From: Clavulina sp. PMI_390
Taxonomy: Eukaryota; Basidiomycota; Agaricomycetes; Cantharellales; Hydnaceae
Length of the DNA stretch: 64,000 nt
NCBI GenBank assembly: GCA_015039315.1
Contig: WIDE01000027.1
Location: 235,032 to 299,031, forward strand
Direction: 5' to 3'
In this document: positions 11,217-22,808 of the stretch, piece by piece
Layout of the letters: every line of letters begins with the position of its first letter
How positions within the stretch are numbered: the first letter of the stretch is position 1
Program-made: the position numbers and the translations under genes
Notes under the pieces: model-generated
Told to the model about the DNA's origin: nothing
The model's database searches: none
Seen by the model: the letters and a program-made list of their open reading frames with translations, nothing else

Positions 11217-12594
11217 ATGAAAGCTCTCTTGAAACTTGTCTCACCGCAGATGTGCACAGTGGCTCTTGTCGCTCCAACCACTCGGCCACAGAGATTGCTT
11301 GTATTCTTCGTTATCCTCGCATTGGAGACTTGGAACATGACCGTCCTCATTTATGAGCCTGGGATGAAAGGAGGCTTGGCTTATACCGAAGCTTGTGGCA
11401 TCGTTAATTTTGTCATGGTAGCTTTGCAGCTCCTCGTTGCAACAGGCGATCCTCGAATTTCCATTACTTGGGGAAGGCCAGCAGCCCATAATTCGCGGAG
11501 GAAAAGGAAGGCAGAAAGCGGAAGGCTATATCTTTCTAGCAGTGCCCTCAGTTTCTACTCTCGCGTCTGGTGGACGAACTGGCTCATGCTTAATCCTCGC
11601 GGAATCGGTACCAACGCTCAGGCAGCCAATATCACTCCGCTTCCCCAGTCTCTATCTTCTTCCATTGGAAGCTTCTGCCGGAGCCGTTTCATAAGCGCCG
11701 TTAAGGGTCTTCTGATCCTGGTCTCCATCGGGATTGCTCCAGCACATTCTCAGTTTGTTCTTGAGGCAGCGACCACATCCTCTCCCACCGTTCTACAAAG
11801 AGCGGCGCTAACAACATGTGGGGTGGTATTCGCTTGGAACTTGCTTAATGTGGGGCAATGTCTGCTGGCTTGTCTGGCCGTTGGTTTGCGGGTATCTGAG
11901 CCCGAGGACTGGCCGGACATGTTCGGCGCCGTTACGGATGCGTATACCCTTCGTCGGGCATGGGGGTAAGTAGGCTTGTATCTGAATAGAGTGCTAGTGA
12001 TCTCAAAGAAATATTTTCCGCTTCTAACTCCAGTCGCTCATGGCATCAGGTGCTCCGGAAGGTATGCAGATTCAGGCTAATATACTCCCGCCAAAGTCAA
12101 ATTGACTTACCCCTGAGGTTCTTCCCTCTATGGATGAATAGCCCTTTGAGTTCGCCGGAAACTCTGTCGCCAGGCTCTTTGGAGCTAAGCCTCATACCTT
12201 CGCTTCCAAATACCTGAAGCTATATTCAGCCTTTGCGCTCTCCACCCTTGTTCACATGTGGGGAGACGTCGCCCTTCGTAGGAACACGCCTCTATCCCAC
12301 ATGGACTCTAGTAATGTACCAACAAAATCATCGCTAGAGGGTCTATTCAGCCCGCAGTTCTTCTTTAGCCACGCTGTGGGGATCATGCTCGAGGACCATA
12401 TCATTGATGCAATCAGGGCTGCATGGACTTTGGGCAGGTCCGAGGGCTCGAGGGAAGAGTATCCTCCTGCCTTGGCTCGACTGGGGCGGATTATAGGTTA
12501 CGCATGGGTATTTTTATGGCTCTGCGCAACTTACCCTCAGTTCCAGCACGGTGTTCTGCGATGGACATTTGTGGATATCACCTCTTCAATATAA
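11217..12594 (+). CDS. Wax-synthase-like membrane acyltransferase (copy 3)
   Basis: Exons 11217..11965, 12034..12061 (28 nt) and 12142..12594 encode 409 aa. The 28- and 453-nt exons have the same lengths as in the copy at 9262. The junction gives WGRSWHQVLRK and the last exon has PFEFAGNSVARLFGAKPHTF and STLVHMWGD, with His and Trp intact. Both N-terminal exons share FFVILALETWNMTVLIYEP and the end DAYTLRRAWG. It is a polytopic membrane enzyme expected to transfer an acyl group to an alcohol-type acceptor. Close similarity with conserved intron positions and a short spacer points to recent tandem duplication. Probably functional; substrate unknown. Confidence 0.9.
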
Positions 12595-14492
12595 TTCTTT
12601 GACCGACTATCCATCGGCGAAAATCTTCACCTCAAATTGTATCTCCGACTTGTCCAACTTGTCTTCCCTTACTTCCCGCACTCAAACAGCCCCATGTCAT
12701 GCTCGAAAATCAACGCCAAATACACCTATCACCTATCGATCATCACTTGGATGAGCTGGAGCCAGGGTTCGACTGTCTAAAATGTAGCTCTGCAATAATA
12801 TGGCCGATCACTGCGCTTCCGACGCTCATCCTTTCTCTTTTCATACGGGCCGCATTTAAGATGTGTCAATCCTTTGATTTTAAGCGTGACCCCATCAAGG
12901 AGAAACCAATCAGCCGAAGGATTGGAGCTAGCTCCTTGATTGCTGGAGCCAGTTGATTTTGGGGGTCAAGCTGTCGGACAAGCCTCCAAAGTTCTAATAT
13001 CACGGTGTCGCGCATCCCCACAACGCGCAACCAATCTGTTGTCGGCCGCGCGAATGCATCGCCCTCCATTTGATTTGACTGATAATCATGCAGAATACTT
13101 CCGAAACATCTTGCTTCTTGATCGAGTCATATCTGCGATGCTTCGTCGATCCGGCGCAACGACCGCTGCTGCTTCTGGGATACAAACGAACTTTTTGTTA
13201 ATGACTCAGAAGCTCAGCCAGGTATCTCATCTTCCACTGCAGGGGCGTGTCCCATCGTTTGGAACGGTACCTGAGGGAGCGTCGATCGAGGGTGAACCTC
13301 AACCCTTTCTCTCTGAAGATCGAAGACACTGAATCCTGAAAGTCTCCCGATCTTGGAATACAATGGCTATCAGGTGTCGTAAAGAGAGCTGCGGAAAGGC
13401 ACTCCCGTTAGACGGATCCGTTCATCTCGGCCCGCACCTTTAAGCTTCCCTCCGGGCTGAGCCAGCCCGTGGCCCGCTACTATATCTGCGCAGACATCAG
13501 CAATATAAATCTGGTCCCAGGTGCGCTCCTCAGTTATCCATGGCCATCGTGCCGTAAGCCGTACCTGCCGGTACCTCGTGCTCCACTGTCGACCCCACTT
13601 TGTGTGGAAACCACGTTCCCCCACGTGCAGGCGCCACAACGCAAAGGTTGTGACAATTAGGCCGGGCTCATTGACTAGCTGGTGAATCCCCTACAGCGCA
13701 TACGTTGCAATTCCTTCTGCGTTGATCACAATATGCGGTCCGTTGCTTGGGAATGATCCATCGAAACAGCAGAACGTCGGTTACACATCTCCAACCACCT
13801 TTGACTCTACTGTATAGACTTCATCTTGTCAGTCCTCCGCGGTGGCGGTTGAAGATTGCTTGAGCGGGGGTTGCCAGGTCGGTATGGACGCTGCCCGTTC
13901 GCTTATATCGTGCGCGTGAGATCTTATGCCGCGTGTTGCTTCTTGCCGCACTGTGAGAGGGCGCCGATCGCGAATGCACGAGGCATGCTTGTCTCTGACG
14001 TCGAAGTCCGAGCTCCCCTCCCCTTCAGCCCATCCGCTGAGCCAGTGCTGATGCCTGATGCCCCGTGCTTGTTGCGATCGCATCAACTGTCAACCCATAT
14101 TGAGGCATTTCTGTAACAGGAACAAGCGGATGCGGCTACTTCAAGGCACCATAATCTTAGTGTGTACTCAGATATTGAGTAAAGTTTCTGGGCGCCGAGG
14201 TTAACCTCGATTATGTGTTAGGCATAAAGTGTTACCATCTTCGGCAAATCAGACTCGGTAGAAGTAAACATCACAACGTTTCCCAACTTTGTCCTCGAAC
14301 AGAGCGGGAGATTTGAAATGTGCTCGGCCGTGACCGTCACGATCGGCTTCGTCACTCAGTCTTATACTCAGGCTGAGATGCTCCGAGAATACGAGCAATT
14401 TTCCCCGGTCGTGGGTGACGCCCTGGCCTCAGCATCACTATCCTAAGTTCCCCCCTTCATTCCTTCGACGGCCCACCGAGGAAGCAGCCACT
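12595..14492. other. Gene-poor stretch, no gene recognised
   Basis: About 1.9 kb with only short unrelated frames. It contains the compound inverted repeat at 12882-12972. The frame at 12940-13332 has no family signature, no plausible introns and overlaps the repeat, so I do not call it. Confidence 0.45.
12882..12972. repeat. Compound inverted repeat (possible hairpin or short TIR element)
   Basis: Outer arms AAGCGTGACCCC (12882-12893) and GGGGGTCAAGCT (12961-12972) are near-perfect reverse complements. Just inside lie the perfect arms ATCAAGGAG (12894-12902) and CTCCTTGAT (12932-12940). A central GGAGCTAGCTCC palindrome sits at about 12923-12934. Together they could fold into a long hairpin. 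No transposase is present, and target-site duplications were not clear. Confidence 0.45.
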
Positions 14493-16551
14493 ATGAGCAA
14501 CAGCAACAAGACCATGATTTTCCCCAATGTGGGGATGCGATCGCTCAGCGCCGTCGTCCACTTTGTCGGAACTGCCATCCTTTCCGTTTGCCTCGCTCGC
14601 CGCGTCGCTTTTGAGGACCTCGGTACCCTGCGGGGCTGGAGGCGTCTCACTCTCGCTCGTCTCGCAATCATTCTAGTCTTTGCCTTCTCCCTGGCCTTCG
14701 TCATGGGCACCGGTATTCTTGTCCATGGCGTCGGACTTGAGTACAATGGAACCTCGTGTAGTCTTGGGATCTTCGCTTGCATCTTTCTGTATGCGGCTAC
14801 GAAGGTATGTTGCATCATTCATGTACAAGAGATCGGACCCAGCCTCCCAAGGCCTCATGCTCTTAAGTCGAGACCCTGATACTACATTTCTCTATCTCAA
14901 CAGGTCCTCATCTACATTTTCCTGTCTGAGCGAGTCTGGCTGGTCTGGTCAAACATCGCTGCCAGCAAAGCATCACTGAGTGCTCTCGAGGCTCGTCAGC
15001 CCCCCCAACCAGCGAGATCTCACGTAACGCCTGAGTGGCGGAGCAACCTGTCAAAGCGTCTGAAGAACCATGTGTATCTCATGGCTATCCTCAGGTACGG
15101 CGCTCATCTCATTACCGTGGACTCCCACATAACAACTGATGTTCCAAAAACATAAAGCGTACTCGGCTACCCAGTGATTTTGATCCTCATGATCATCTAT
15201 CGAATTGCCCACTTCCGTAGCCAAGATGGAGTATGCGTGATTGGCATTGGCCCGGATGGTACCATTCCACTACTGGCCTACGATGCGTCAGTCCAAGTTC
15301 TCACTCTTTTATATTGATTCACCAACTCAATTATTGCTGCCGCTCCTTCCGCTCTCTGCAGATATCTCACGTATGTTCAATCCCTTTACAAATGACTGGA
15401 TGTGTTTCTTGATTACACGTTGCCGCTACTGATTCCCTTTGTCTTCAATTGCATCTCCCCGCTTGTAGAATCTTTTTGACCACGCTTTTCGTGTGGCCTC
15501 TTCGGTTCAGGAAAGGAATGATGAGCAATGCTCTCCGTCGTCTCACGGTGCGAACGCTCCTGTAAGTCTCGAACGCTAATTGCGATTCTCGGTCTTATTA
15601 ATTGCTTCTGAATACTGAATCACCTGCTCCACCTTTTATCCAGCGCCTCGTTTGCTGCCTTGACCACCTCCGCGGCCAATATTGCGATCCTCACTGTGAT
15701 GCACGGCAAGCAGCTCGGCTGGGTCTGCTTGGCCTGTTGCGGGACTGATGTAAGCCTCCATCAAAGTTTTGGCATGCTTCGGCGCGGAGATTGACCACTT
15801 ACGCTTCTGCGGTCGCTATTAGGTCCTGATCAACGCTCTCGTACTCGATTATGTCACGGAGACGCGTCTGAAGAAGCTTGCCAAAAGCCGGACTGACCGT
15901 GCATGGGGCGCAAACGGAGAAGATACGAGCAGTTTCCCCACTGGCGGCGGTGGCAACCCGAAGCACATCAGTGGGCTCAGCGGCACTCACCCTCGTCCTC
16001 CCCACCCACATCAATTGGGCGGCACGCTCGATCTTGGTCACAATGGTGGTACACTCCACTCTGTGGAGCTGCGATCTCGAAACGACGCGGACATCAAATC
16101 TGCTGGCTTGAATTTTACCGTCTCGTCAACAACCGATGACATGAAATACCCTCCAACGCCACCTGCCAACCAGTACAACAGACAATTCCACCACCACTCT
16201 CACCACGTTGGCGAGCCCTGTGATTGCGATCTGGTTGATGCTGATGTTGACCTCGACACGGAACGTCTTCCTGCCTCGCCATGGGACCCAGCAACGAGTT
16301 TCGCTCCTCAGGGACCGTCTCCTCCACGTGCAATGAGCCCACTCTCCGGTACCACTGCTGCGGGCGAGTTTGATCGTCCCAGGAGGGTGTCGATCCCCGC
16401 CCCGGCCCACATCTCGTCGAGATCTGCGCCTGCTACGCGGGTCGCTAATCCATCACAGGGCGGCGTCAAGAAGGGTGGATCTGTCTCCATCCCGAAGCCT
16501 CGCCCGGGCGTCGTCCTCGTCACTTCCACTTCCGAAACAGTGATCGAGTAA
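14493..16551 (+). CDS. Seven-helix membrane protein with His-rich tail, function unknown
   Basis: Seven exons: 14493..14804, 14904..15094, 15158..15286, 15362..15370, 15469..15561, 15644..15749 and 15823..16551, giving 522 aa. All junctions keep phase. Exon 4 is only 9 nt and completes AYLT in the run YDAYLTIFLTTLFVWPLRF. About seven hydrophobic helices fall in residues 10-275 (for example SAVVHFVGTAILSVCLA, GYPVILILMIIYRI and ASFAALTTSAANIAIL). A cytoplasmic-looking tail of about 240 residues follows, rich in Pro, Ser and His (QFHHHSHHVG). The arrangement matches a widespread, poorly characterised basidiomycete family of receptor-like 7TM proteins. Signalling function is inference. The upstream in-frame GTG at 14415 is not favoured over the ATG. 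Confidence 0.82.
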
Positions 16552-18451
16552 ATGAAACAATAACGATCGCTCGATAATTCACGCGGCGCGACGACGCTCT
16601 TGCCTTCTCTTCCCATCATCATCTTTCTTCTGGTGCAAAGTGTTCTGGGTTTGGGTTCTGACTGGTTTATCGTCAGCTGGTTTTATCACCCTCGTTAGCC
16701 TTCCTCTCCTTTCTTCTCTCATTTGTAACATCACTGGAAAATCCTTCCTCTGCCACGACCTCGGACTTAAAACCTCTTCCTGTCGAATGCCTTTCAACCA
16801 CTGTTACCCCTCGCGTGTAGGATCAACTTCAATGTGCTCGAGCAATGTTGTCTGTAGCCATTTGTTCTTTCCTACCGAATACTCCCTGTACAGGTACATG
16901 TACGATGAGCGCCATAGTCCTAGTACTTGTTCGGTATTCTATGTATGGTATTCAATGATGCATTTGTGGTCGGTCAGCGGCGGTGTACGGCACCCTTAAT
17001 TGCCCTCGATTATTACTTCCCATTGAATTATGCTCAGCTACCGAAGCCGGTACACGAGGCTGCGATTGAGGACCACCGGCACCGATTTTGGCAATGATCT
17101 CGAAGTTGCGGGATTTCACTGTCCTTGATGGACGCTCACATTAATAAAGTAGTCCGAGCCCCGATTTTGTGGGAGCCATGCTCGAGGTCAAACCCCTTAT
17201 TGGTACCGCAGCTGAAACCAGGCACGTATATGCATGGCAAATGCTTTATGCCGCCGGCACCACGGAGACTCCCTTTCTATTTGCTGGTGGGACACACTAA
17301 CAAATGACCGAAATGTATTTGACCGAGGGACTACGGGCTTCGAGGACCGCGGCATAAATGTGTTCTAAGCGATGGACCTGCATAATTAGTGTTCCATTTC
17401 TCACTGGCTGGGTACACGTATGAGCGCAGAGCGAGTGGTAATCCGAGGTAGCTAGTGCTGATTTAGGCAATGAGGAAAGTCCTAGGGATTACTTACCATA
17501 CAGGGGAAGGTTTGGAGGTGCCAGGATAGAACTAGTGGGTGACAGCATGGCCGGATCACACGCTGGTAGGATGGAAGGGTTTTTCATATGTCTCCACATT
17601 CAAGCCATATTTTGACCTCAGAGGAATGTCACGAGGAGCCAAATGAGGACTTGGGGGTAAGTTGCGATGCTTTGGATCTGGTGACAAGCGACGAATCATT
17701 TGCGTTCCCGTTCTTCGCTTTTCTGGACCTTCGTACTTCCTCTGAGCAGTTAATAGGATTCTCAGCATGATTTTCCACCTTGAAGTCCCCCTCGTGCCTC
17801 ATGAAACGCTACGAAATTGACAGCATCCCCCGAGCGGCTTTCTCCCATGGACTGTCGACCCTGACAAGTAAATCGCCCCATACTTGCTTGCGAGTGACAG
17901 TTGAATGTGACCGCAGGCGTGCATCATGAAGCGAGGAAGGAAGTTGGACAGCAACTCGCCTCAATGAGATTTTTTTTAAAGAAAAAAACGAGCACGCGAG
18001 TGAGCAGGCCAAGCGGAGGGCATTTTAAGTGAACATAACGTCGCCTATCATAATTGTAGTTCGCTGTAGCAGTTCGGCAAGGCCATATGGAGGTTTTAGG
18101 GACAAGTTGGAGAGGGGGGAGCGCGGCGGCCAAAAGCAGTGATTCGGGAAGAGGTGGCTCTGTTTGAGAACGAGAAGGTAGCGTGGTGTTGAATAATGCA
18201 TGAGAATTTTTGTTAGGCGGGGGATGACTGTGTACTTGGGTGCGCCAGCTCAAGGGCCAAACGCCTATGATAGCGTTGCCAGATAGACCTTGATCGTCTG
18301 GACCGTCAACACGAAGTGACTCGGTCTTTAGAAGAGATCAAGACAGGACGTACACTGAGGCTTCGCTTTTCCATCATTGGGGTGCATGGTCCGCCACCAA
18401 GTTGGTTCACGATCGATTTGTATGGAAGGCTACTGCAGAGCGTCGTCGGTC
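16552..18451. other. Gene-poor stretch, no gene recognised
   Basis: It starts with the 3' flank of the preceding gene (CT-rich to about 16800). The remaining frames on either strand are short, without motifs or matching splice partners. Confidence 0.45.
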
Positions 18452-19014
18452 TTAATGGCGTCGGAGATGTTCCCATTCATCGCAGAGCCATTGGTGGTAG
18501 TATTTCGGAGGGATAGATAATGCTGGTATCGCTCCGTTGATCTTGTCTTCATAAGTTTCATAGAAATCGCGAACGCTATGAACTGAGGCGTGGTTGCGCT
18601 TTAGCCACGCCTTGAAGATCTTCTGACCTTCGGGATCTTGGCTTTTCAAACATTTAGGGAGTGGGGAGTGTTATTTGTATTTGCCTTAAATTGTCCTTGA
18701 TACCTAGACTGGGAAGGAAAGCCTCAAGTATTTACGGCTTGACCAATAGTGCCCAATTGGACTCCGAATGTATCATTGGGGAGGTTAGATTTGAGTCGGG
18801 CGTGATCGAGGGATGAGAGTAGTGATCTTCGACCTTGGTCTTTGGGCGAGGAGGGTGGAGTGAGTCGAAGAAAGGGGTTTTGCGAATTAGTTGCTGTGTT
18901 GGCAGGCGTCACTGGAAGGGCCGCCGAAGCGAGAGCGGTCGTATAAGGACGAGGGGATGGACAAGCGAGGTGATGCAAAAAAGCTACGGCGTCGGGTCCC
19001 GGACTGAAGCCCAT
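18452..19014 (-). CDS. Possible two-exon gene, product not recognised
   Basis: A minus-strand frame at 18736-19014 begins MGFSPGPDAVAFLHHLACP and ends at a possible GTAAAT donor in phase 0. Further down, a frame that looks coding (IFKAWLKRNHASVHSVRDFY, then YYHQWLCDEWEHLRRH) runs to a stop at 18452 and can be entered in phase from an AG near 18580. Amino-acid composition is protein-like in both halves, and the surrounding 3 kb has nothing better. I recognise no family. The open frame extends a little upstream of the chosen ATG without another start. The model is weak; it may be a decayed gene. Confidence 0.28.
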
Positions 19015-20076
19015 GTGGACGGGAGTGGTGTTGACAACCGCGCCTCCAAGGATGGTGTATGAGTGAGGTTATTGTCGTTCAGAACAAAACCAGAGCAGTA
19101 GCATCCAGTCGCCCTACATCGCTTTCCGAACGACAGCTACTCAAGGAACATGCGCGCTTTGGCTTCTGGCTCGTGGTGCTGGCTAGAAAACGCGTTGCTT
19201 CGCTGGATCAAGTGACCGGGTCTCAGGACGCGTTCTACTTTCTCCGAAACGTCTTAATCAGTGACAGTCATCCCGGCGATCTGCGGCAATAATGGCGGGA
19301 GCCAAGTTTCTGGAGACGCGCCGACAACGCCAATTAGGCTCAGAAGAGGACGCGAATATGTGTATCGACTACGAGTCAATAGTCGAGAGAGAGGACTACG
19401 GTCGTGAGGGGGAAAGGGCAAAGGCAAGGTGAGGATTACTCGTCTAAATCCGAAGAGGATGAGATGAAGTAGATATAAATGAGGCACTAGACGAGGAGTA
19501 TCAATAGAGCCAAACAGTCAACCCCGAGCACCAGCAGTGGTTTTCGCTAATTTCAGCCAGCAACGTTTAAATTCAGCCACAAAAATACGCGATAAGATCA
19601 ATCGTAGCGTAGGAACTATTGGGTCCACAACTGGTCAGACCATCCCATGATCGTGCACTCATCTGGTCGCAGTTTGGTGTGAGGTTCCTAAAGGTGCTAA
19701 AGGTCCCGGGTGTTGACGTCGACTTCACCCAAAGGCACACATAACTGCTCCTTGGGTCCTGAAATTTGCTTGGCAGTGAGAATTATATGGATGTTGAGCC
19801 TAAATAGATGTTCCAGGTACGCGAAAATTTCGGACGGGCTATCGATTCCGTAGATCCACTATCCAAGGTAGTCCACTTTCCGACAACCCGTGATATGTAT
19901 GATCAGCAGGCCTATCGAGCCTACAGACAGTACCTCTCGTAAGGCCGCTCAGTCCCCATGGCCTCGTCTGTATCTGTACTGTTCGCTTCCCTTCAGCCTT
20001 GCCCATATATAAGAATCTAGGCATCGTGATTTTGGTTTATCGTAGCGATCCCCTCACAGGGAATATCACCTTCTAA
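19015..20076. other. Intergenic, no gene recognised
   Basis: Only short frames without signatures. The 3' end holds the probable promoter of the gene at 20077, with a TATATAAG box. Confidence 0.45.
20006..20013 (+). promoter_or_regulatory. TATA box (TATATAAG)
   Basis: TATATAAG lies about 65 bp upstream of the ATG at 20077, a fitting position for a core promoter with a short leader. Confidence 0.45.
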
Positions 20077-22592
20077 ATGTCTCTCAGATCTTTTTGGGAG
20101 CAGAGTCTTCCTGATTGCGGGTTTGCCGTAACGTCCACCCTTGTCGTCAGCCTCAACGTGTACGCCGGCTGCAACGGCTACGTGTACCTGCTGCACGCCC
20201 CAACAGGAAAAGTTCTCCATAAGAACTCTCTTCCCGGTCGTGGTCACAATGAAGTCCGTCTCGCTATCACCGACGACCGCTCTACGCTGCTCGTTGGTAC
20301 TCATGGCTATATCATTGGCCTTGATTCAGCCAACCTTAGCCGAAAATGGGAAACTAGCCTCACCGGGTGCGGTTATGGCATAGTGAACATCATCACGGCG
20401 GGTGATACTGGGTATGCGGCTTGCAATAGCAATGTCTACTCTTTCAAGGTGTCCAGCGGCGTCGTCCAGCACAGAAACCCCCTTTCCGGGCGGGAGCCCA
20501 ATGAAGCCCACCTTGCCCTCGCGTCGGGCAATTTTGTACTACTCGTTGGCATCAACGGATCAGCTATAGGGCTCGCTGCGTCGGACCTCCGTCGGAAATG
20601 GGAGAATAGCCTACCAGGAAGCGGCTATGGCATTACGAGCGTGCTGGGAAATGCAGAAGTCTGTTATACTGCCTGTAATGGCTACTTGTATATGCTCGAC
20701 GCCTCAACTGGGAAAGAACTACATCAGAACAGCTTGAGCAACACAGGTAAAGGGGTAACACGTCTGACCCTTCGTGACGATGGTGGTGTGCTCTTTGTTG
20801 GTGTGAATGGGTACGGCGCCGCCGTGAAAGCGGTTGACATTTCGACAATCTATATAAAGAGTCTGCCGGGTACGCCCTTTGCTCTCGTTCCTGATTACTG
20901 ATTACTGATTTCTCATGAAACAACCTTACCCATTCGCTCGCTTTGACACCAGATTGCGGGTACAATATCACGGATGTTGTTTCGGGCAAGATATTCACAT
21001 ACTTTGGTTGTAATGGCTTTGTTTACGGCCTGGACGAGGATGGCAATATCTTGGCCCAAAACGGCCTGCCTGGCCTTGGGAAACATGAGACGCGCCTCGC
21101 CCTCGACCCCAACGAAAAGGAGCACGTATTCGCTGGTATCTGGGGCTATTCTGTTGGCCTCGTCCCCATTCCTCTTCCACAATCGGGCCCCTGGATGACC
21201 AGAAGCGCTGCTACAATAGGGCCCAGGATGCTTCGACAGATTGCCATTCCTGGGTCGCATGACTCTGGCACCTACGCCATCACCCCCTTCTCTCCAGTCG
21301 GCAAAGATCTGCCCTGGTATGTCACCCTCGTCGATGCACTTCCCTTCCCGCCGGGGATGATTAAGGAGATAATCACATTTTGGTCCATTGCTCAGCCCGA
21401 CAATTTCTTCCTCCAGCTGAAGGCGGGTGTTCGCTACCTTGACTTGCGCGTCCAGGGTGGAGGATCATTGAACTTCGTCCACGGCCTAGTATCGGCGCCG
21501 ATATGGGACCTTCTTGGCGAACTCTCCACGTTCTTGTCCATCCCAGGTTATGATAGAGAGGTTGTCATTCTCGATTTCAATCACTTCTATGACATGGAAC
21601 CAAGTGACCATAACACGCTCATTGGCCTCCTCAAGTCAAGATTCTCCGATGCTCTTGCAGTTTACAATCCTGCAGGATCCAATCAAGGTGGCAGTAGTGG
21701 TTTCGACGCTAACGTTACGTTACACAACCTGTGGGCAACCCCGGCTCGCATTATCGTCTTCTACGCACATGATGCCTCCGTCCGGGACAACCACATTCTC
21801 TGGCCCAACGAAAAAAATGAGATCACTGGCCCAGCCATCATATCTCCCTGGCCTGGCAAAGCGAAGTTTGCTGACATCAAGACATTTCTTGATAACCAGC
21901 TTCCTTATACTGGACCAATCCCGTTTGTCTTGCAGTGCCAAGTGACTCCTGACGAAGATCTCCTCTTGGATGGCGTGTTTAGAGGTTCGCTCAATTCCTT
22001 GAGTGAGGTTGCAAGAGTTGGCAACCCTCAGATCATCCAGTGGCTCAACGGCTGGGGCCCCAAACTCGGCATCAACATCGTCATAGCTGACTGGATTACT
22101 GCACATCCCGACTTGATTCAGGCGATCTTGGGACTGAATGGTGCGAATATCACCACTGAAACGCCGCCCGCTGCTATGGATGAGAAGATGTTAGGTGCGT
22201 TTATTCATTGTAGCCTTGATGGCTTTCTCTCTGCTACCCGTTATCAACATACTGACTCCTGATCGGCACGGATGCTTTTTTTTTTAGCCACCGAACTACC
22301 TGCTGCGCCAAACACCATCCTCACCCGCGAAGATTTCATCAAGGCGCTCGAGGATGGATCGATGAAGCTTACTGACATCATTGAGCGTACTCATACCCGA
22401 GCTTTCCAGATTCTGGGTCAGAACCTGTCACAGGAGAAGATCAAGGCTCTGATGGAGCTCGACGAGTTTGTAGAGAATTCGGAGGTGGGGAGGAACAAGC
22501 TTGTGCGCAAGCCAGACGTCGTGCACGATCCCGCCAAGACCGATCATGCCAAGGCCGATGATAAAGACGTTGCGGAGAGCGTTCAAGCTTGA
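20077..22592 (+). CDS. Propeller-like repeats fused to PI-PLC X-type phosphodiesterase
   Basis: Three exons, 20077..20869, 20953..22194 and 22288..22592, give 779 aa. Residues 1-345 hold four repeats of about 84 aa, each with S-L-[PT]-x-x-G-[YF], a C-N-G-x-[VL]-Y core and a [VG]-G-x-x-[GA] strand (SLPDCGFAVTS, SLTGCGYGIVN, SLPGSGYGITS, SLPDCGYNITD). They look like PQQ/WD-type beta-propeller blades. The intron-1 junction rebuilds SLPDCGYNIT, confirming the splice. Residues about 355-690 are a PLC-like phosphodiesterase: IAIPGSHDSGTY (His 367), AGVRYLDLRV, NFVHGL (His 441) and EVVILDFNHFYD. The two His are the probable acid-base pair. A charged helical tail follows. No signal peptide, so probably intracellular. 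The lipid substrate and the partner of the repeats are unknown. Confidence 0.88.
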
Positions 22593-22808
22593 CAAATTCT
22601 TGCTGCTGCCATATACCTGCTTTGTCGAAGTAGCTAGGCAGCTATTCTTCCCAATTTTTCCGAAGCGACCAGAGTGGCGACCCCACTCTTTGACAGGTGT
22701 CCCATCCTTATCATGGACCCGCCAGATTGTTGAGAGGGGGTTTAATAAGATGCATATTATGATCAAGTTATGGTTATTAACAAGTTGACAGAAAGTCGAC
22801 GTTGTCCA

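Noticed and set aside
12740..12790. GGTTCGA-like box as part of a tRNA
   Set aside because: No matching A box, acceptor stem or cloverleaf could be drawn around it.
12940..13332. 130-residue plus-strand frame
   Set aside because: Overlaps the inverted repeat, has no recognisable motif and no spliced extension.
16640..16999. 119-residue frame after the 7TM gene
   Set aside because: Lies in the CT-rich 3' flank; Cys/Ser-rich composition typical of chance translation.
22261..22287. T-run before the last PLC exon as a transcription terminator
   Set aside because: It is the polypyrimidine tract of the intron acceptor joining exons 2 and 3.
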